From Rapana venosa (Eukaryota; Mollusca; Gastropoda; Neogastropoda; Muricidae): DNA of 64,000 nucleotides. Positions within the stretch are counted from its first letter, which is position 1. Each line of letters starts with the position of its first letter. A program made the translations under genes and the position numbers. The stretch lies in the NCBI GenBank assembly GCA_028751875.1, contig CM054135.1, forward strand, positions 3,932,448 to 3,996,447. Direction: 5' to 3'. Shown here piece by piece: positions 30,673 through 42,312 of this stretch. A model generated the notes under the pieces. It was not told the origin of the DNA and ran no database searches. It was given only the letters and a program-made list of their open reading frames with translations.

Positions 30673-31595
30673 TCATGCTATGAAAGAATGACTCATGAGA
30701 TCATCGAAGTTCCATCCATTATACTTAAGTACAAGTTTCTTGTCATTTTCTAGGTGACAGTAGTGCATTGGTTCATATACTACAGCTGTAAAGCTAGCTA
30801 CCATCATTCCTGCTACCTTAGCAACTTTCCTGATAGGTACTTGCTCCTTCTTCAGCAGCTGTAAGCTACCTAATTTTAATTTTCTTTCAAATCTTCTGTC
30901 ATAACAAGACATATTCTTTGAGTTAATGATGACACCAAGATATTGAATAGTCTGGATTGGACTGAGCACATATTTCTTTGGGTGTACGATAAATCTAATG
31001 AATAAAACAGTCTAACAGTCTCCATAACATTACGCAGACAGGTCCACCTTATCTCTTCCTGGCAACAGAGAGTCATTAAGAGAAGAGGATGAAACATGAC
31101 CTTTCTCCCTCAACCAAGCAAAAACATGTTTCAGCATTTTTGTGAATTATTTTGGTGCCATAGCTATACATTCGGCAAACAATAAAATTCAAGCAATTCA
31201 TTTTTCAGCTAAACCTGAGCAGTTTCTGTGCTCTGGCCATATGGAAACAAAATAGTAAACATCCTTTAAATCTATTGATGCAATGAAACAATCTTATTTA
31301 ATAAGCTAGAGTGCAGACTGTGAAGTGTCCATCCCTTTAAATTCGAGATCATTCTGTGTGTGCCATCCTTCTTAGAGTGCGTAAAGATTGGTGATAAACA
31401 GTAGCCCTCCTCAAACACACATTTGGAAATGGCACTTTTTTGGTCTAATTTTTCAATCTCCTTATAAATGGCATGCATTTCTATTTTTGTTAAGCTTGAT
31501 TGAGGTGGGAAACTTTGTGTCAAACCATTCAGATCACAGTCAAGTTCTATTATTGCTCCCTTGATTAACTGAAGAATATTAGGGTCAGAGGTCAA
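30673..31595 (-). pseudogene. DIRS reverse transcriptase and start of RNase H
   Basis: The open pieces are 31272-31595 (S-P-I-F-T-H-S-K-K-D-G-T-H-R-M-I, the F-x-x-x-K-K-D-G-x-x-R finger motif) and 30673-30969 (I-Q-Y-L-G-V-I-I-N-S, V-A-G-M-M-V-A-S-F, N-G-W-N-F-D). Between them, near 31080, the expected Y-x-D-D-S-L-L-x-G catalytic motif reads S-L-N-D-S-L-L-P-G, so one catalytic Asp seems to be Asn. An in-frame stop follows. The RT is inactive. Confidence 0.75.
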
Positions 31596-32291
31596 ATATT
31601 TCCACTGATCAATAAATAATTGTGACCTGCCAGCAGTAAACAGGCTTGCCTCTGTTTTAATTATTTAAGCAGTTTTGGGAGTGAGTAAGACTGACAATGA
31701 GTTAGACATGATGTTTGTTGTTTCTCTTCTTCATATTCATGGCCCCAAATTACTTATTGTTTCTGGTCCACTGGCTGTTGTTTCTCTTCCCTAAAAAGAG
31801 GACAGGCCAGAAAACTGTTTGGGGCACCAATCATTGTAATGCCTGGCCCCACTGGACCCAGAAACACTTGCTCCCAAATGATCCAACTCCTCGACCTCTT
31901 TAAGAGATGCAGACAAATTATCTCCAAAGAGTTAATCAATGACTGGAGTACTGTCAATTTGTAGGAATGGTTGGGTTAAGGCATGGCTTCATTTCCCCCT
32001 GTCTCTTGAGAGACAGGTCTTGGGATGTATGGGCTAACAGAGCTACTGATCAGTCAGGCAAGAAACAGCCCTTTCCAAAAGATCCCGAATTTGTTCTGTG
32101 TTGTGCCTCATGAATCCCATGTATTGCTTTGGCGATAGCACTTGTAGCACGCAAAACTAGATGCTGTGTGTGTGCCGATCTCCAATGCTCTTCCTGGTGT
32201 TGGTTGGCATTGCTTTCCATACCTCACTGTTTACTGTGAGCACACAAAAAATATCACAATTTACCAGTCGTTAATATTTTTAGACAGCTTT

Positions 32292-32684
32292 TTACTTTCT
32301 TATTGGAGAGTTTCTTGGAAAATCATTTATTGACAAGCTTCCCAATTGATGCCGAAACTTTTTGGCCCTCGTCATCATCAACGTCGACTTTATCATCCAA
32401 TTTTTAATGAGCTCATCCTCCTCATCATAACTTACAGAAAGAACATTCTCGTTGTCTGTTCCATCTTTCATATCAGAATCAGTCTTGGAACTATTGTTGC
32501 ATTTAATTCTTGTGCCTTGTTTTTTTCCGTCAGCATGAACTTCATTTTCTTTTGACTGAATGGTCTTGACAGTGGAGGAAACTTGAGATGATAGCTCGGA
32601 CATCATCTTGTGCATTTTTGCATCTATGTGTTGGAAGTGGTGTTCCCATTTGGCATCGAGGCTTTCCAATTCTGATGCTGACAA
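32292..32684 (-). CDS. DIRS Gag-like protein remnant, 130 aa
   Basis: The remnant starts M-S-A-S-E-L-E-S-L-D-A-K-W-E and has heptad-like coiled-coil character, then an acidic Ser-rich region (S-Y-D-E-E-D-E-L). Position upstream of RT and the L-D-A-x-W pattern support Gag of DIRS-like elements. There is no zinc knuckle. It is moderately supported by context only. Confidence 0.5.
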   Translation of the reverse strand: MSASELESLDAKWEHHFQHIDAKMHKMMSELSSQVSSTVKTIQSKENEVHADGKKQGTRIKCNNSSKTDSDMKDGTDNENVLSVSYDEEDELIKNWMIKSTLMMTRAKKFRHQLGSLSINDFPRNSPIRK

Positions 32685-32700
32685 TTTGACTTTGACACTT

Positions 32701-34424
32701 AGGTCTACTTCTTTCTATGCTGACATACCAAGATGTTGTTTGAATGCGCACACAAAAATGTTAGATTTTTTTCACAGTGTAAGCTGGCCTTTGTTGCCAA
32801 CTAGGGACTATGTAGGCAATGGAAAACTAAGTTTCCAGGGCTGAAAACCTCGATACCAAATCTTTTTAAACAAAAAACCAATTGTGAAAATAAAGCAGTC
32901 TTACGTGTTTGATTCTTGGGACAATGCACATACCCTGAAAACAAATACCCAAACATTAAATATGGACCTATGAAAAACTTAATATATCATGGACACTTTT
33001 GCTCCTCAAACCACGACTCACTCTGGCAGCTAACTTTGCGCGACTGACTCATTTGGCCCACACTCTCTGCTACTACATCTTGCATGACTTCTCTGTAGGA
33101 AATAGATAAAAAAAATAACTAAAGCCTATTACTGAGACAAATGACTGATCTCAGACGCAGTTTATCCAGCCCAAAACGTTACAGAGAAGATGACTGAGGT
33201 ATGAAGAGGAAATATAATGATGAGGATACCCAGCGTCTTCTTGTTTTCCAACGTGACTCCAGCATGCTTGTTCATTCAAAAGTATAATTTTCATCCACAG
33301 ACATTGGAATGTTCAATACATCAGCACAACAGAAACACAATGCATTTTCGCAGCTTTATCAACCTTTTCATTGAATACTACACTGCAACGAGAAGGTCGC
33401 CACTAAAAATTAACATCAGTGCCTCTTAGAATTAGAAAACGTATAAGATGTAATGTTTCAGTTATAAGTTCTTGTCTTACTTTTGACCCAGAGTTTTTAA
33501 GATATTAGAGCACTGATTTTGAATCAACGCCTTATAATACCTTTACAATAGTCCTAGGAAAGTCAATTAAATAGCTTGAAACCATCAAAATGGCAGTCAG
33601 CACTGCAGTGAAAATTGAGTGATTTTTTTCCCAGTGAAACTTTACCCCCTTCATTATAATTTGTTGCACTCTACCACGTGGTGGGTCGCATTGCACCAGA
33701 GGTCAAATTTTAGTTGCTAATATTAAGTTATTGATCTGCAATAAAAGAAAAAAGCAATTCCATACCAAACACTGAGTAAAAATTGGACAATTCTATATAA
33801 TGTTAATACAAATTGAAATGATACACTCCAGTAAGTGACATAATGAGAAACTGATCAGTTTTGCATCATCAAAGGTGGTAAGAATGAGGGCCTGGTGTTT
33901 TTAAATAAGTTTTATAGTCAAAAGAATACAAAGTTACACCTTCATATTTCAGTACAAGGGAGAAGAATGGCTATAGGTTTATAGTTATTTAAAATCTCAA
34001 AACTGACAACCCAATCTAGGCTTCTAAGTGTATTCAATAGATAAATTGGGGCATTAAAGAAGACTTCCTGAGCATATGCCAGTTTAGAACGAACTAATGC
34101 TAACGATAAATGTTTTAAGACTGATGAATATATCTTGACCTCAGTGCTGTTTGCTTACTACTTTAATGAAATTTAAAGTGTTTCTAGCTTTATTTAACAA
34201 ATATTAATTATGGTAATACCATGTCAGTTTTGAAGAGGTATGAATGCCCGAAAAACTTGACACCATTGGTTTATAATCAAGATGCCTATCCTACCTGAGG
34301 GTCATCCCCATTATTAAAGAGTGCAATGCAATTTTTCTCTGGAGACAACATTAATCCACTTTCTTTCATATAAATACTAAGCTTATCAAGCTCAAGCTGG
34401 TAAATTTTCCTAATGTAGTCTAAC
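32701..34424. other. No gene recognised
   Basis: A/T-rich. Short open frames only and no family match by eye. Confidence 0.45.
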
Positions 34425-34427
34425 ACT

Positions 34428-34452
34428 CTGTGTGTGTGTGTGTGTGTGTGTA
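34428..34452. repeat. (TG)n microsatellite
   Basis: Short TG tract, followed by T-C-A-A-G-T-C-A-A-A-G-T-C, which resembles the (TCAAG)n 3' tail of the LINE ending at 19086. Confidence 0.9.
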
Positions 34453-34650
34453 TGTCAAGTCAAAGTCAAACTTTTTTTCAGATGGATTATTGAATAAGCA
34501 GTGCGGTTGCTTTTTTCATTAAGCCATTTATCAAACATAAAATAATGAGAAAATAAAAATTTAAAAAAACAATTAATGATAATAATGATGATGTATATGC
34601 ATACCTAGAATTTAAAAAAAAACTAATAAAATGCCAGACAATTTTTTTAA

Positions 34651-34890
34651 GCGGTAAAAAACAAAAAACAAAACAAAAACAAAAAGCATCAACAAAAATC
34701 CCCCAAACCCAAACAAAAAACAAACAAATAGAAAAACACAACCAAACAAACAATTATCAAAACAAATAAAATAAGGAACCCCCAAACAAAACAAGAACAA
34801 TAATAACAAACAACACAACAACACACACACACACAACACACACCACACACACACCACCACACAACACACACACACCACACAACACACACA
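34651..34890. repeat. Tract made almost only of A and C
   Basis: About 240 bp contain very few G or T (runs such as A-A-C-A-A-A-A-C and then (CA)n). The opposite strand is G/T-only. The minus-strand open frames with Val/Cys/Phe here are products of this composition and are not genes. Confidence 0.85.
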
Positions 34891-34983
34891 GCTTGCTACA
34901 AAATGCTTGTTGAAAGTATTTAAGAAAGAAGATCAGCCATTCTGGTTATTGTATTTATGACAGTCTACAAGTAATGCAATACA

Positions 34984-35190
34984 TTGTTTAATACTTTGAT
35001 TTCTGGCAAAGCCTGTGGCTGGTACAACCGCGGAAAAAATGTTATCCCTCATGTACAAATCAAAGCTAAATCCTTTAAGACAAAATACGCAAAAGATGTC
35101 AACTGCTTTTGTGGTGATAAGATAACAAATAGTCATGTTCTTCATTGTAGATATCTAAAATTAGTATCACCTGCTGTACCTAATCTATAA
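34984..35190 (+). mobile_element. Probable LINE C-terminal zinc-knuckle remnant
   Basis: The plus frame ends with C-F-C-G-D-K-I-T-N-S-H-V-L-H-C, a C-x-C-x8-H-x3-C pattern like the C-terminal knuckle of I/jockey-type LINEs. About 65 codons remain and no RT is next to it. Confidence 0.5.
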
Positions 35191-35439
35191 CTGGATCAGT
35201 CTTTGAACCATCCTAAGGTTGGACTTTGTGTTAGCGCTAATAAGAAGTCCGATAATTCAGTATTTGTAGTTGTTCAAGTTAGTTTTATATTTCAACTTTG
35301 TTATCTGACTTTTTTTCAGCTATTATTCAGTGTTTTGTGATGCGATTTTTTGGGGGGTGGGGGGGGTGTCTAAAATCATATAATGTTAATAGAAGTTTAG
35401 ACTAAAGATATCCACACCATCACACAACCACTACACAAC

Positions 35440-35512
35440 AAACACACACGCACACACACATACACACACACACAACACACACACACACACACGCACACAC
35501 ACACACACGCAA
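35440..35512. repeat. (CA)n microsatellite
   Basis: CA repeat with CG interruptions. Confidence 0.95.
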
Positions 35513-36448
35513 CCTTGATGGATTCAGTGAACTGCTGACTGCACTCTATGGGATTTATTTTCCTGATGCTGTTGATGCCACAGTGGATCACTTCTGTGTC
35601 CAGCCACTTCTCGGCAGGCGACTGCACTCCCCCGAAGGCTGGACGTAGATCGTCTGCTGTAAACATTTAGGGGACTTGGTGTCAAATCCATATGAACATC
35701 CCAGGCTTTCAGATCTAACTCTGTTGAGTAGAGTCCTGCAGAATTGCAACCTGGGGAACGTCTTGCTTTTCTTCACTTGGAAGATTGATACTTTACTTAT
35801 TTAAGTCATTGGTGTCCTCGGTGTTTGACCTTTGTCTCTTCTCGTTTGGTCATGTTGCTGGTTGCTGGACAGTTTACAACACAACAAGGAAACTGTTTGC
35901 CTACCGAAGTGGGTATTGCAAGTAGAGATTTGGTGGGCTCTCCATAGGTGAGAAAAACGGTGTTTATATTTATTTGTTCCTCTGTCACAGCCGTGATATG
36001 ATTCTGCAACCTGCTCATGTGAATTTCGATTTGGTGTGTGTGTGGGGAGGGGTGGGGGTGGGGGGTTGTTCTTGGGCATGCCCCCATGCATGTGTGTTTC
36101 TATGCATGAGTTTACGTATGCGGATGATAAAAAATTAAGGTGGGAGTAATAGTTGCCTAGGTCTGTGATATTGATTTGTGCTATTTTATGTTTACTGGTT
36201 GATTGATTTTAGCTATGCCTGCTTGTAGCCCACATGAATTCATCGTATGTATTTTCAATGTTAAAGAATTCGTATTGGTAAGATTTTAAGTTGAATTAAA
36301 TGATGCAAGCCAATCTGAAATAGATTTTTTAAATCTATTCTTTTATTTGTTAGTCATTTGTTTCTTCATTAATTGTTTTAATTCATCATTGGAAAAAGTC
36401 CTTTAGGTCTCTGCAGTAAGACAAAAGGCAAAAACTATTTCTGAAGCT
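35513..36448. other. No firm gene; possible weak retroelement ORF at 35513-35666 (-)
   Basis: The minus strand reads V-I-H-C-G-I-N-S-I-R-K-I-N-P, resembling the H-x-G-x-N block of SGNH-type esterase domains found in some retroelements, but it is too short to be sure. The remainder up to the LINE holds no recognisable gene. Confidence 0.3.
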
Positions 36449-36457
36449 ATGCAAAAA

Positions 36458-38005
36458 CAAACTTCACGAGCAAGATCCCAGACCATCAGATCCTGAAAGC
36501 ACACAGGTGCTGGAGGAAGAGATAGAAGAAGCAGTAAGATCCTTGAAAGGAGGCAAGTCACCAGGGATTGACAACATCCCAGCTGAGCTCATCAAGTACG
36601 GAGGCCCAGAGATGATCAAGCACTAAAATCATCTGCCAACGCATCTGGACAGCAAAGGTGGCCTGAACAGTGGACCAATCCATCATTAGTTCCACTTCCA
36701 AGAAGGGAAACCTGAGAAGTGCCAAAATTACAGAACAATCAGTCTGATAAGCATCCAAGCAAAGTTATGTACGCTGCCTTGAACAGATGAAACCACAAGC
36801 AGAAGATAATCCTATCAGAAGAACGGCAGGATTAGACCAAGGTCAAAGCATGTCGAACAGATCTTCAACATCAGAATGCTATGAAGCACCTCCAACATCA
36901 ACTACAGCTCTACAACAACTTCATTGACTTCAAGAAGGCCTTCGACCGAGTGTGGCAAGAAGCTCTGTGGCAAGTCATGAGGACATAACATCGACGAGGA
37001 CCTGATTCAAGTCATCCAGGCGCTGTATGACCCTCCACAGCGCGTCCTCATGGGTGGAGAAATCGGGGAGTTCTTCCGGACTTCAGTTGGAGTTCGACAG
37101 GCTGTCCGCTATCCCCGTTCTTTTCAACGTGTCCTGGAGACCTCATGCAGGAGGCCCTCCTTGACTCTAAGATCCACAATCCAATAGGAGGAACGGCCAG
37201 TCTGCAATCTTCGATTCGCAGACGATATTGATTCATGGGCCGCAGTGAAGAAGAACTCCAGGATCTCACCACCAGACTGGAAACATCCTAATGCCCACGG
37301 TATGGAGATCAGCAACGAAAAAGAGCAGATCCTAGTGAACGTTTACACACCGAACACTCCCACCGCATCAAGATGAGTGGCGAGACACTAAGGAGGTGGA
37401 AACTTTCAAGTACCTTGGAACAGTCATCTCAAAGAAGGTACGAGCACACAAGAGGTGAAGATCAGACTTGCTGTGGCACTCCCTCCATGACTAAGCTGGC
37501 GAAAGTGTGGAGAAACCATAACATCAGAAACCACACAAAGGTCAGACTTAAAGGCACTCGTCACATCCATGCCTTGAAACCTGTGAAGCATGGACATCAA
37601 TGCCGATTTAGAACGTCGCATTCAAGCCTGAGATGAAGTGCTCAGGCGGATCCTGAACATCACCTACCAGACCGTAAAACAAAGGACTACGTCTGGCAGC
37701 AGATCAAGGTACTGGTGGCAAACAAGAACCATTGCTAGATACAGTCAAACGGAGAGAGAATTGAAATGGTTTGGCCACACAACAGCATAACAGCCTGTCA
37801 AAGACAGTCTGCAGGGATGGTGAAGGAGCAAGGAGGCAGGGACGACCACGCAAAAGCTGGATATCCAACATCAAGGAGTGGACAGGCCTCACTGTACCAA
37901 ACCTCCTGAAAGCAGCCCAGGACAGAACCATTTGGCGGTCCACTTGCAGCGTCTGTGCGGGTACCTCAACGGTCGTCCCGACCAAGGGATGATGATGTGA
38001 TGATG
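36458..38005 (+). mobile_element. RTE-like LINE copy 2, 5' truncated, dense indels
   Basis: This copy matches 4306-5890 across RT and the C-terminal domain, but single bases are missing every few dozen positions, so no frame stays open. The 3' tail is (GAT)n. ATGCAAAAA flanks it at 36449-36457 and 38006-38014, a perfect 9-bp target-site duplication. The intact duplication suggests youth, which conflicts with the dense indels and raises the possibility of unpolished sequence. Confidence 0.9.
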
Positions 38006-38014
38006 ATGCAAAAA

Positions 38015-40020
38015 GATTAGAATGACGTAGTTTGAATAATAGGTAGGGCCTGGTTCTTCTGTAATTTTACGTCAGAAATAATCCTTAACTAACCTAACAG
38101 ATCAAACATGATGGTTCATACCAGTTCACGCTAGACCTACAGTCCAGATTTCGTGGAACCAGAAATGAATTTTAAAGCAGAAAAGTTTATCTACTCTTGT
38201 AAGTTTGTTGTTTTTCGTTGCTTTTATTGGATTTACGTTAAATCTGTCCTGATTTTACGTTTTCAGGTGTCGGTTCAGGTTGGCTGAGCAACTTTTATCC
38301 CCAAGGAAAGAGAGGTTGAGATGAACAGGTTAGCAGCTAAAAAGGTATTTTAATATCTGTGACAAAATGAAGCTAAGAGAGATGTGCAAGCATGGTCCAT
38401 CAGTTCAGTGGTCAACTTTGTGCACATTAAGTCACTTTATTCTTTCTTCCTTCCTTTATATCTTCCTAGCTTATTAAGATCATTTTATTCTTAATTCCCT
38501 TTTTTAATGTTCTTTTTATTAAAAAAGCGTGTTATAAGTCACAGTCTCCAAATTTCTTTTATTCTCTTTTATTGTTTGTTAGAGAATGATACTTCATGTA
38601 AACTGGATATAGAAAATGATATGCCAACGTTGCATGTTTAGGCAAGTTTAAGGACAAGTCTATTGAGAATTCTAAAAGTTGATCGGTACATAAATTTGTC
38701 ATGAAAAGGTCACATAGATCTACAAGTCTGCATGTGTACCTAGACTAAACCGTCAGCCATAGGAAAGCTCAACCTAGTCCGGAATATTAAGTCAGGGCTT
38801 CCAATTGTGTGATTGTTTTGTCCTACACCGAGGAGCAGCAGTAAACGTGGAGCTGTGAATGATCAACTGCTGGAAAGATACCAGTCAAATGTGGCCCTGC
38901 AATGCTAAAGCCAGGTCACTTTGGTGTATTTGTGATGCCTGTTCTGATGCAGCACGCTCACTCTACCTATTGAGGACAATGATAGATCAGTTGCAGAGCC
39001 AGACTGACTAAATACCAAGCTGAAAGCTATCGATCACGTGTCACTGCTTAATCCTCTTTAATCTGAAGACTTTAACTCGACCAACACTCTGCAAGCCAGA
39101 AACGGATACAAAATTCATAAAGAAACTAGGCATGAGAGAGGAACACAGTCAATGACATTTTTGCCTTAAGCAACATTGACAATGAAAATAAGACAGACTG
39201 TTTAGTTTCTTTTGGGGTGTGTTCCAGCGTCAACGAGACAGAAAAACTCTGACAGGCGTTGTCATCTTGTGTCATGACCAGGTAAACAATCGAGGACCAC
39301 GGCTTCCAACTATATGGTCCTACGACTTTCAACTGCTATTGTATAGGTTGGTTTAATATCTGGACCTGTGTAAACAAAGCGTTAGAACCCCACCCTCTCC
39401 ACCAAAAGGAAGCGAACAAGGAAAAACAAACTGAAAACAATCCTAAAAACATACAAAACAAACTCACTCTCCTCCCCCAAAAAAAAACCACAACAAAACC
39501 TCCCCACCAAAACAAAAACACCCTCCAAAAGCACACACAAAGAAAAGAATCATCCTCTTTGGTAGATTGAACCTGTAAACTTTAGGGGACCTTGGCTTGT
39601 TACAGTGTTTGTGTCATTTTTTTCCAGTATTCTTTTACGTTGTAAGCATTTCCCCATGCTCCTCGGCCGAAGCTCCGAGGCTCACCAATGGTGAGATTTT
39701 TGCGTATGCGGCCGGTTTTGCCAACCACGAAGGTAGCCGCATTTCGACTTTGGGGATACACTAAGCTTAAACACGGATATTTTGGCAAGCATCATCAGTA
39801 ATAAGATCAACTTCAATAACTATACTGATCTCTTACAACCACCACCCTCCATCTTTTAGCATTTTTGCGCAAAAAAAACTATTTGCTAATACACAAATTC
39901 AGAAACCTTAGACCTTTCTCCCATTTGGTTCTCTACGTTTTGGTATGCTGATTGCTGGAACAATTCAGGTATGGGTTTTTCACCTATTAGTGAATCATTT
40001 TATTGATTGATTCATTCATT
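38015..40020. other. No gene recognised; contains an A/C-only tract at about 39385-39545
   Basis: Otherwise unremarkable DNA. The A/C tract resembles the one at 34651-34890. Confidence 0.45.
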
Positions 40021-40029
40021 TTTTTATTC

Positions 40030-40475
40030 ATTCATTACTACTACTACTACTACTACTTACTACTACTACTACTACTACTACTACATACTACTATATTATT
40101 AGTATGTAGTTAGTGGTAGTAGATGATATATATCATCTCATCGTATCATCATCATCATATTCATCATCTTTCCTCTTCTTTCTTTTTTCTTTCTTTCTTC
40201 TACTCATCATGATTGTTGTCACAGAATGGTAAGCATTTGTCTGCGCAAATGTGTTTATAAAGACTTCTTTTTTGTTCTTTCTTTTTCATATCTTTTATAC
40301 TGTCTTCTTTCTTCTTTCTTCTTTCTTCTTCTTCTTCTTCTTCTTCTTGCTGTCTGCTGCTCATCCTCCTCTCCTTCCTTCTCCTCCTTACTACTCCTCT
40401 CTTTCATTCCTCCTCTCTCTCCTCCTCTCTCTCCTCTCTCCTCCTCCTCTCATCTCATCATCATCATTCATCGTC
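40030..40475. repeat. Cluster of (CTA)n, (CAT)n, (CTT)n and CT-rich microsatellites
   Basis: CTA repeats run at 40037-40090, ATC at 40140-40160, CTT-type at 40300-40350 and CTC/TCT to 40450, then CAT. Ser/Phe/Leu-rich open frames here come from the repeats. Confidence 0.92.
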
Positions 40476-41825
40476 GTCGTTGTCACAAATTGAAGCATTT
40501 GTGCTAATGTGTATAAAGACGTTTTCACATTTACACTCGCACCAACAAACATGACACACCAGATCTTAGGGACAAACAAAATATATTATTAAGATAATTA
40601 ACTGCCTCCTCCCAGTTTTCTCCAAACCAATGACTTTGCAAACCACCAAAAATAACACATTACATATATCTAGCCAATCAATTTTCTGGCAACATTAAAC
40701 CATTCACTTCCTGTTACTCACATGGCCACCATACTCGGGGGGAAAAATTGTTGTTTTTCCACAATTAATGGTTTCAAAGTTTCTGTTTATGGTCAAACCG
40801 TGCTCTCCACCAAAAGATCCTGGTGAGCTGACAGCGTTCCGTTTTGCATATTTGCCAGCTTGGGTCTTAACAGCTCCCCTACAGGAGCAGGGACGATTCA
40901 CCTTGAAGTTAAACGATCACTGCCAGGACTAAGAATCCCCAGCCTGGGAAACTCCATTATTAGCACAAAATTTCTCTTAGTATCTTATCTTCATTACATC
41001 CTCGACATGATATTCATTCTTTCCCCAAACACTGTTTTTACTCAGAAAACTTCTTTTTATTCTTCCTTTTTTTCCCATCACATTATTTTCCTTTTCCTTC
41101 GATGTGAATATTTTCTTCCTGTGTTTTAATCATACACATTTACTCTCGTTGAGCATATTTCTTTCTCCAATTATTTACACTTATTGCGCAGTATCATCTT
41201 CCCAACTGTATATATGTCCTTTAGCATTTATTGACATGGGGATACATATTTTCACTTCATCTCTGAACTACCATATTATAATGTAAAAGACCGAAAAGTC
41301 AGTTCTCTAACACCCATTTACCAGAAATAAGAGTTAACGTAAAATTCAACGCCCAAGTTTCCAGCAAACAACTGTTAAACTCATGAACTGTTAACAGTAT
41401 TTTTTCAAAAGAACAACCTCATAACTTCACCGCTGAGTCCTTTCCAGGGCATGCTGCTGCACCTGACTAAACGCTGGCATGAATTAAACATAAAATTCCC
41501 AAAACTCCAACTACTGCTCAAGAATATTCTATAAATAAAAACCAAACTGTTTCTTCCAAACAGTTTGAATAAAGACACCTTAGAGGGGCTCTAGTCGACC
41601 AATTCCATGCATCTAACAAATACCTAGCCCAAGTTGTACAACAACAACTTCAAAGTTCATCTATGAAGATTTGCAGCTCTGAATTTACAACGAGATTCTG
41701 CAAGAAGTCAACAAAATCGTGTCAACAACACAAATCTGTGCAACAAACCTTTGTAGCTGCAGTCTCCTGGCTATGCAAGTTTTAAAACAAAAAAATAAAG
41801 ATCTGGAGGAGAATGATTCAGATCT
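40476..41825. other. No gene recognised
   Basis: Unique-looking DNA, with no domain in any frame. Confidence 0.45.
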
Positions 41826-41972
41826 GTGACAACAATAATTATTCTCATCATCATTATCACCATCAACGTCATGACTGCCACGTCCCACCACCACCTTTAT
41901 TATTATCGTCATCGTCCTCCTGCTCCTGCTCCTCCTCCTCCTCCTCCTCATCATATCATCATCATGTATGAG
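41826..41972. repeat. CAT/CTC-rich microsatellite region
   Basis: Imperfect (ATC)n followed by (CTC)n near 41925-41950 and (ATC)n to 41970. It lies just upstream of the putative first receptor exon. Confidence 0.85.
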
Positions 41973-42051
41973 TTATCATCATCGCAAGTACTAGTTATCG
42001 GTGGTCATTTCCAGAGGGGGATCCTTATTATACAATGGTGGATCAAATGGA

Positions 42052-42312
42052 ATGGAGTGGCTGTGGACAAAGATGGTCATTGTTCTCCTGGGTCTCCACT
42101 CCATGTATCACCTCTTGCCCCACCAGCACACTCCTCACCTGTACAAGTTGGGGGTGCAGGCAGCCTTTCACTTCTCTGGACTGCCCAAAGAACGCTATGT
42201 AAATCTCAGAGATATCAACATAGGTGTTTTGTCGGTAATGACAAGACCCAAGAAGATACGAAACGCCGAAGTCGTGTGTACCAGAGAATTACACAGAAAA
42301 GGAGAAGCAGAG
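42052..42312 (+). CDS. Putative first coding exon of a class C GPCR: signal peptide and start of the ligand-binding domain
   Basis: The ATG at 42052 opens an 87-codon frame ending exactly at a strong donor, GAG|GTAAGT (42313-42318), in phase 0. The protein begins M-E-W-L-W-T-K-M-V-I-V-L-L-G-L, which fits a secretory signal peptide. It later reads D-I-N-I-G-V-L-S-V-M, like the first beta strand of a Venus-flytrap domain, and V-V-C-T-R-E-L. A candidate acceptor (T-T-T-C-C-A-G) precedes it at 42008-42014 and could extend the exon upstream to 42015. The phase joins exactly to the exon at 59564, if TCAG there is the acceptor. A second overlapping frame is also open, so the frame choice is inference. 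Confidence 0.55.

Larger units (their letters stand above)
28390..32700 (-). mobile_element. DIRS-like retrotransposon (tyrosine recombinase type), decayed
   Basis: Read on the minus strand in order: a Gag-like protein (32684-32292), RT (31595 to about 30900), RNase H region (to about 29300) and tyrosine recombinase (about 29300-28396). DIRS elements integrate by recombinase rather than endonuclease. All domains are in broken frames. The element is interrupted at 29940-30406 by an RTE-like LINE tail. Its own terminal repeats were not located. Confidence 0.75.

Noticed and set aside
40226..40507. Ser/Phe/Leu-rich open frames
   Set aside because: They come from CTT/CTC/CT microsatellites and have no other support.
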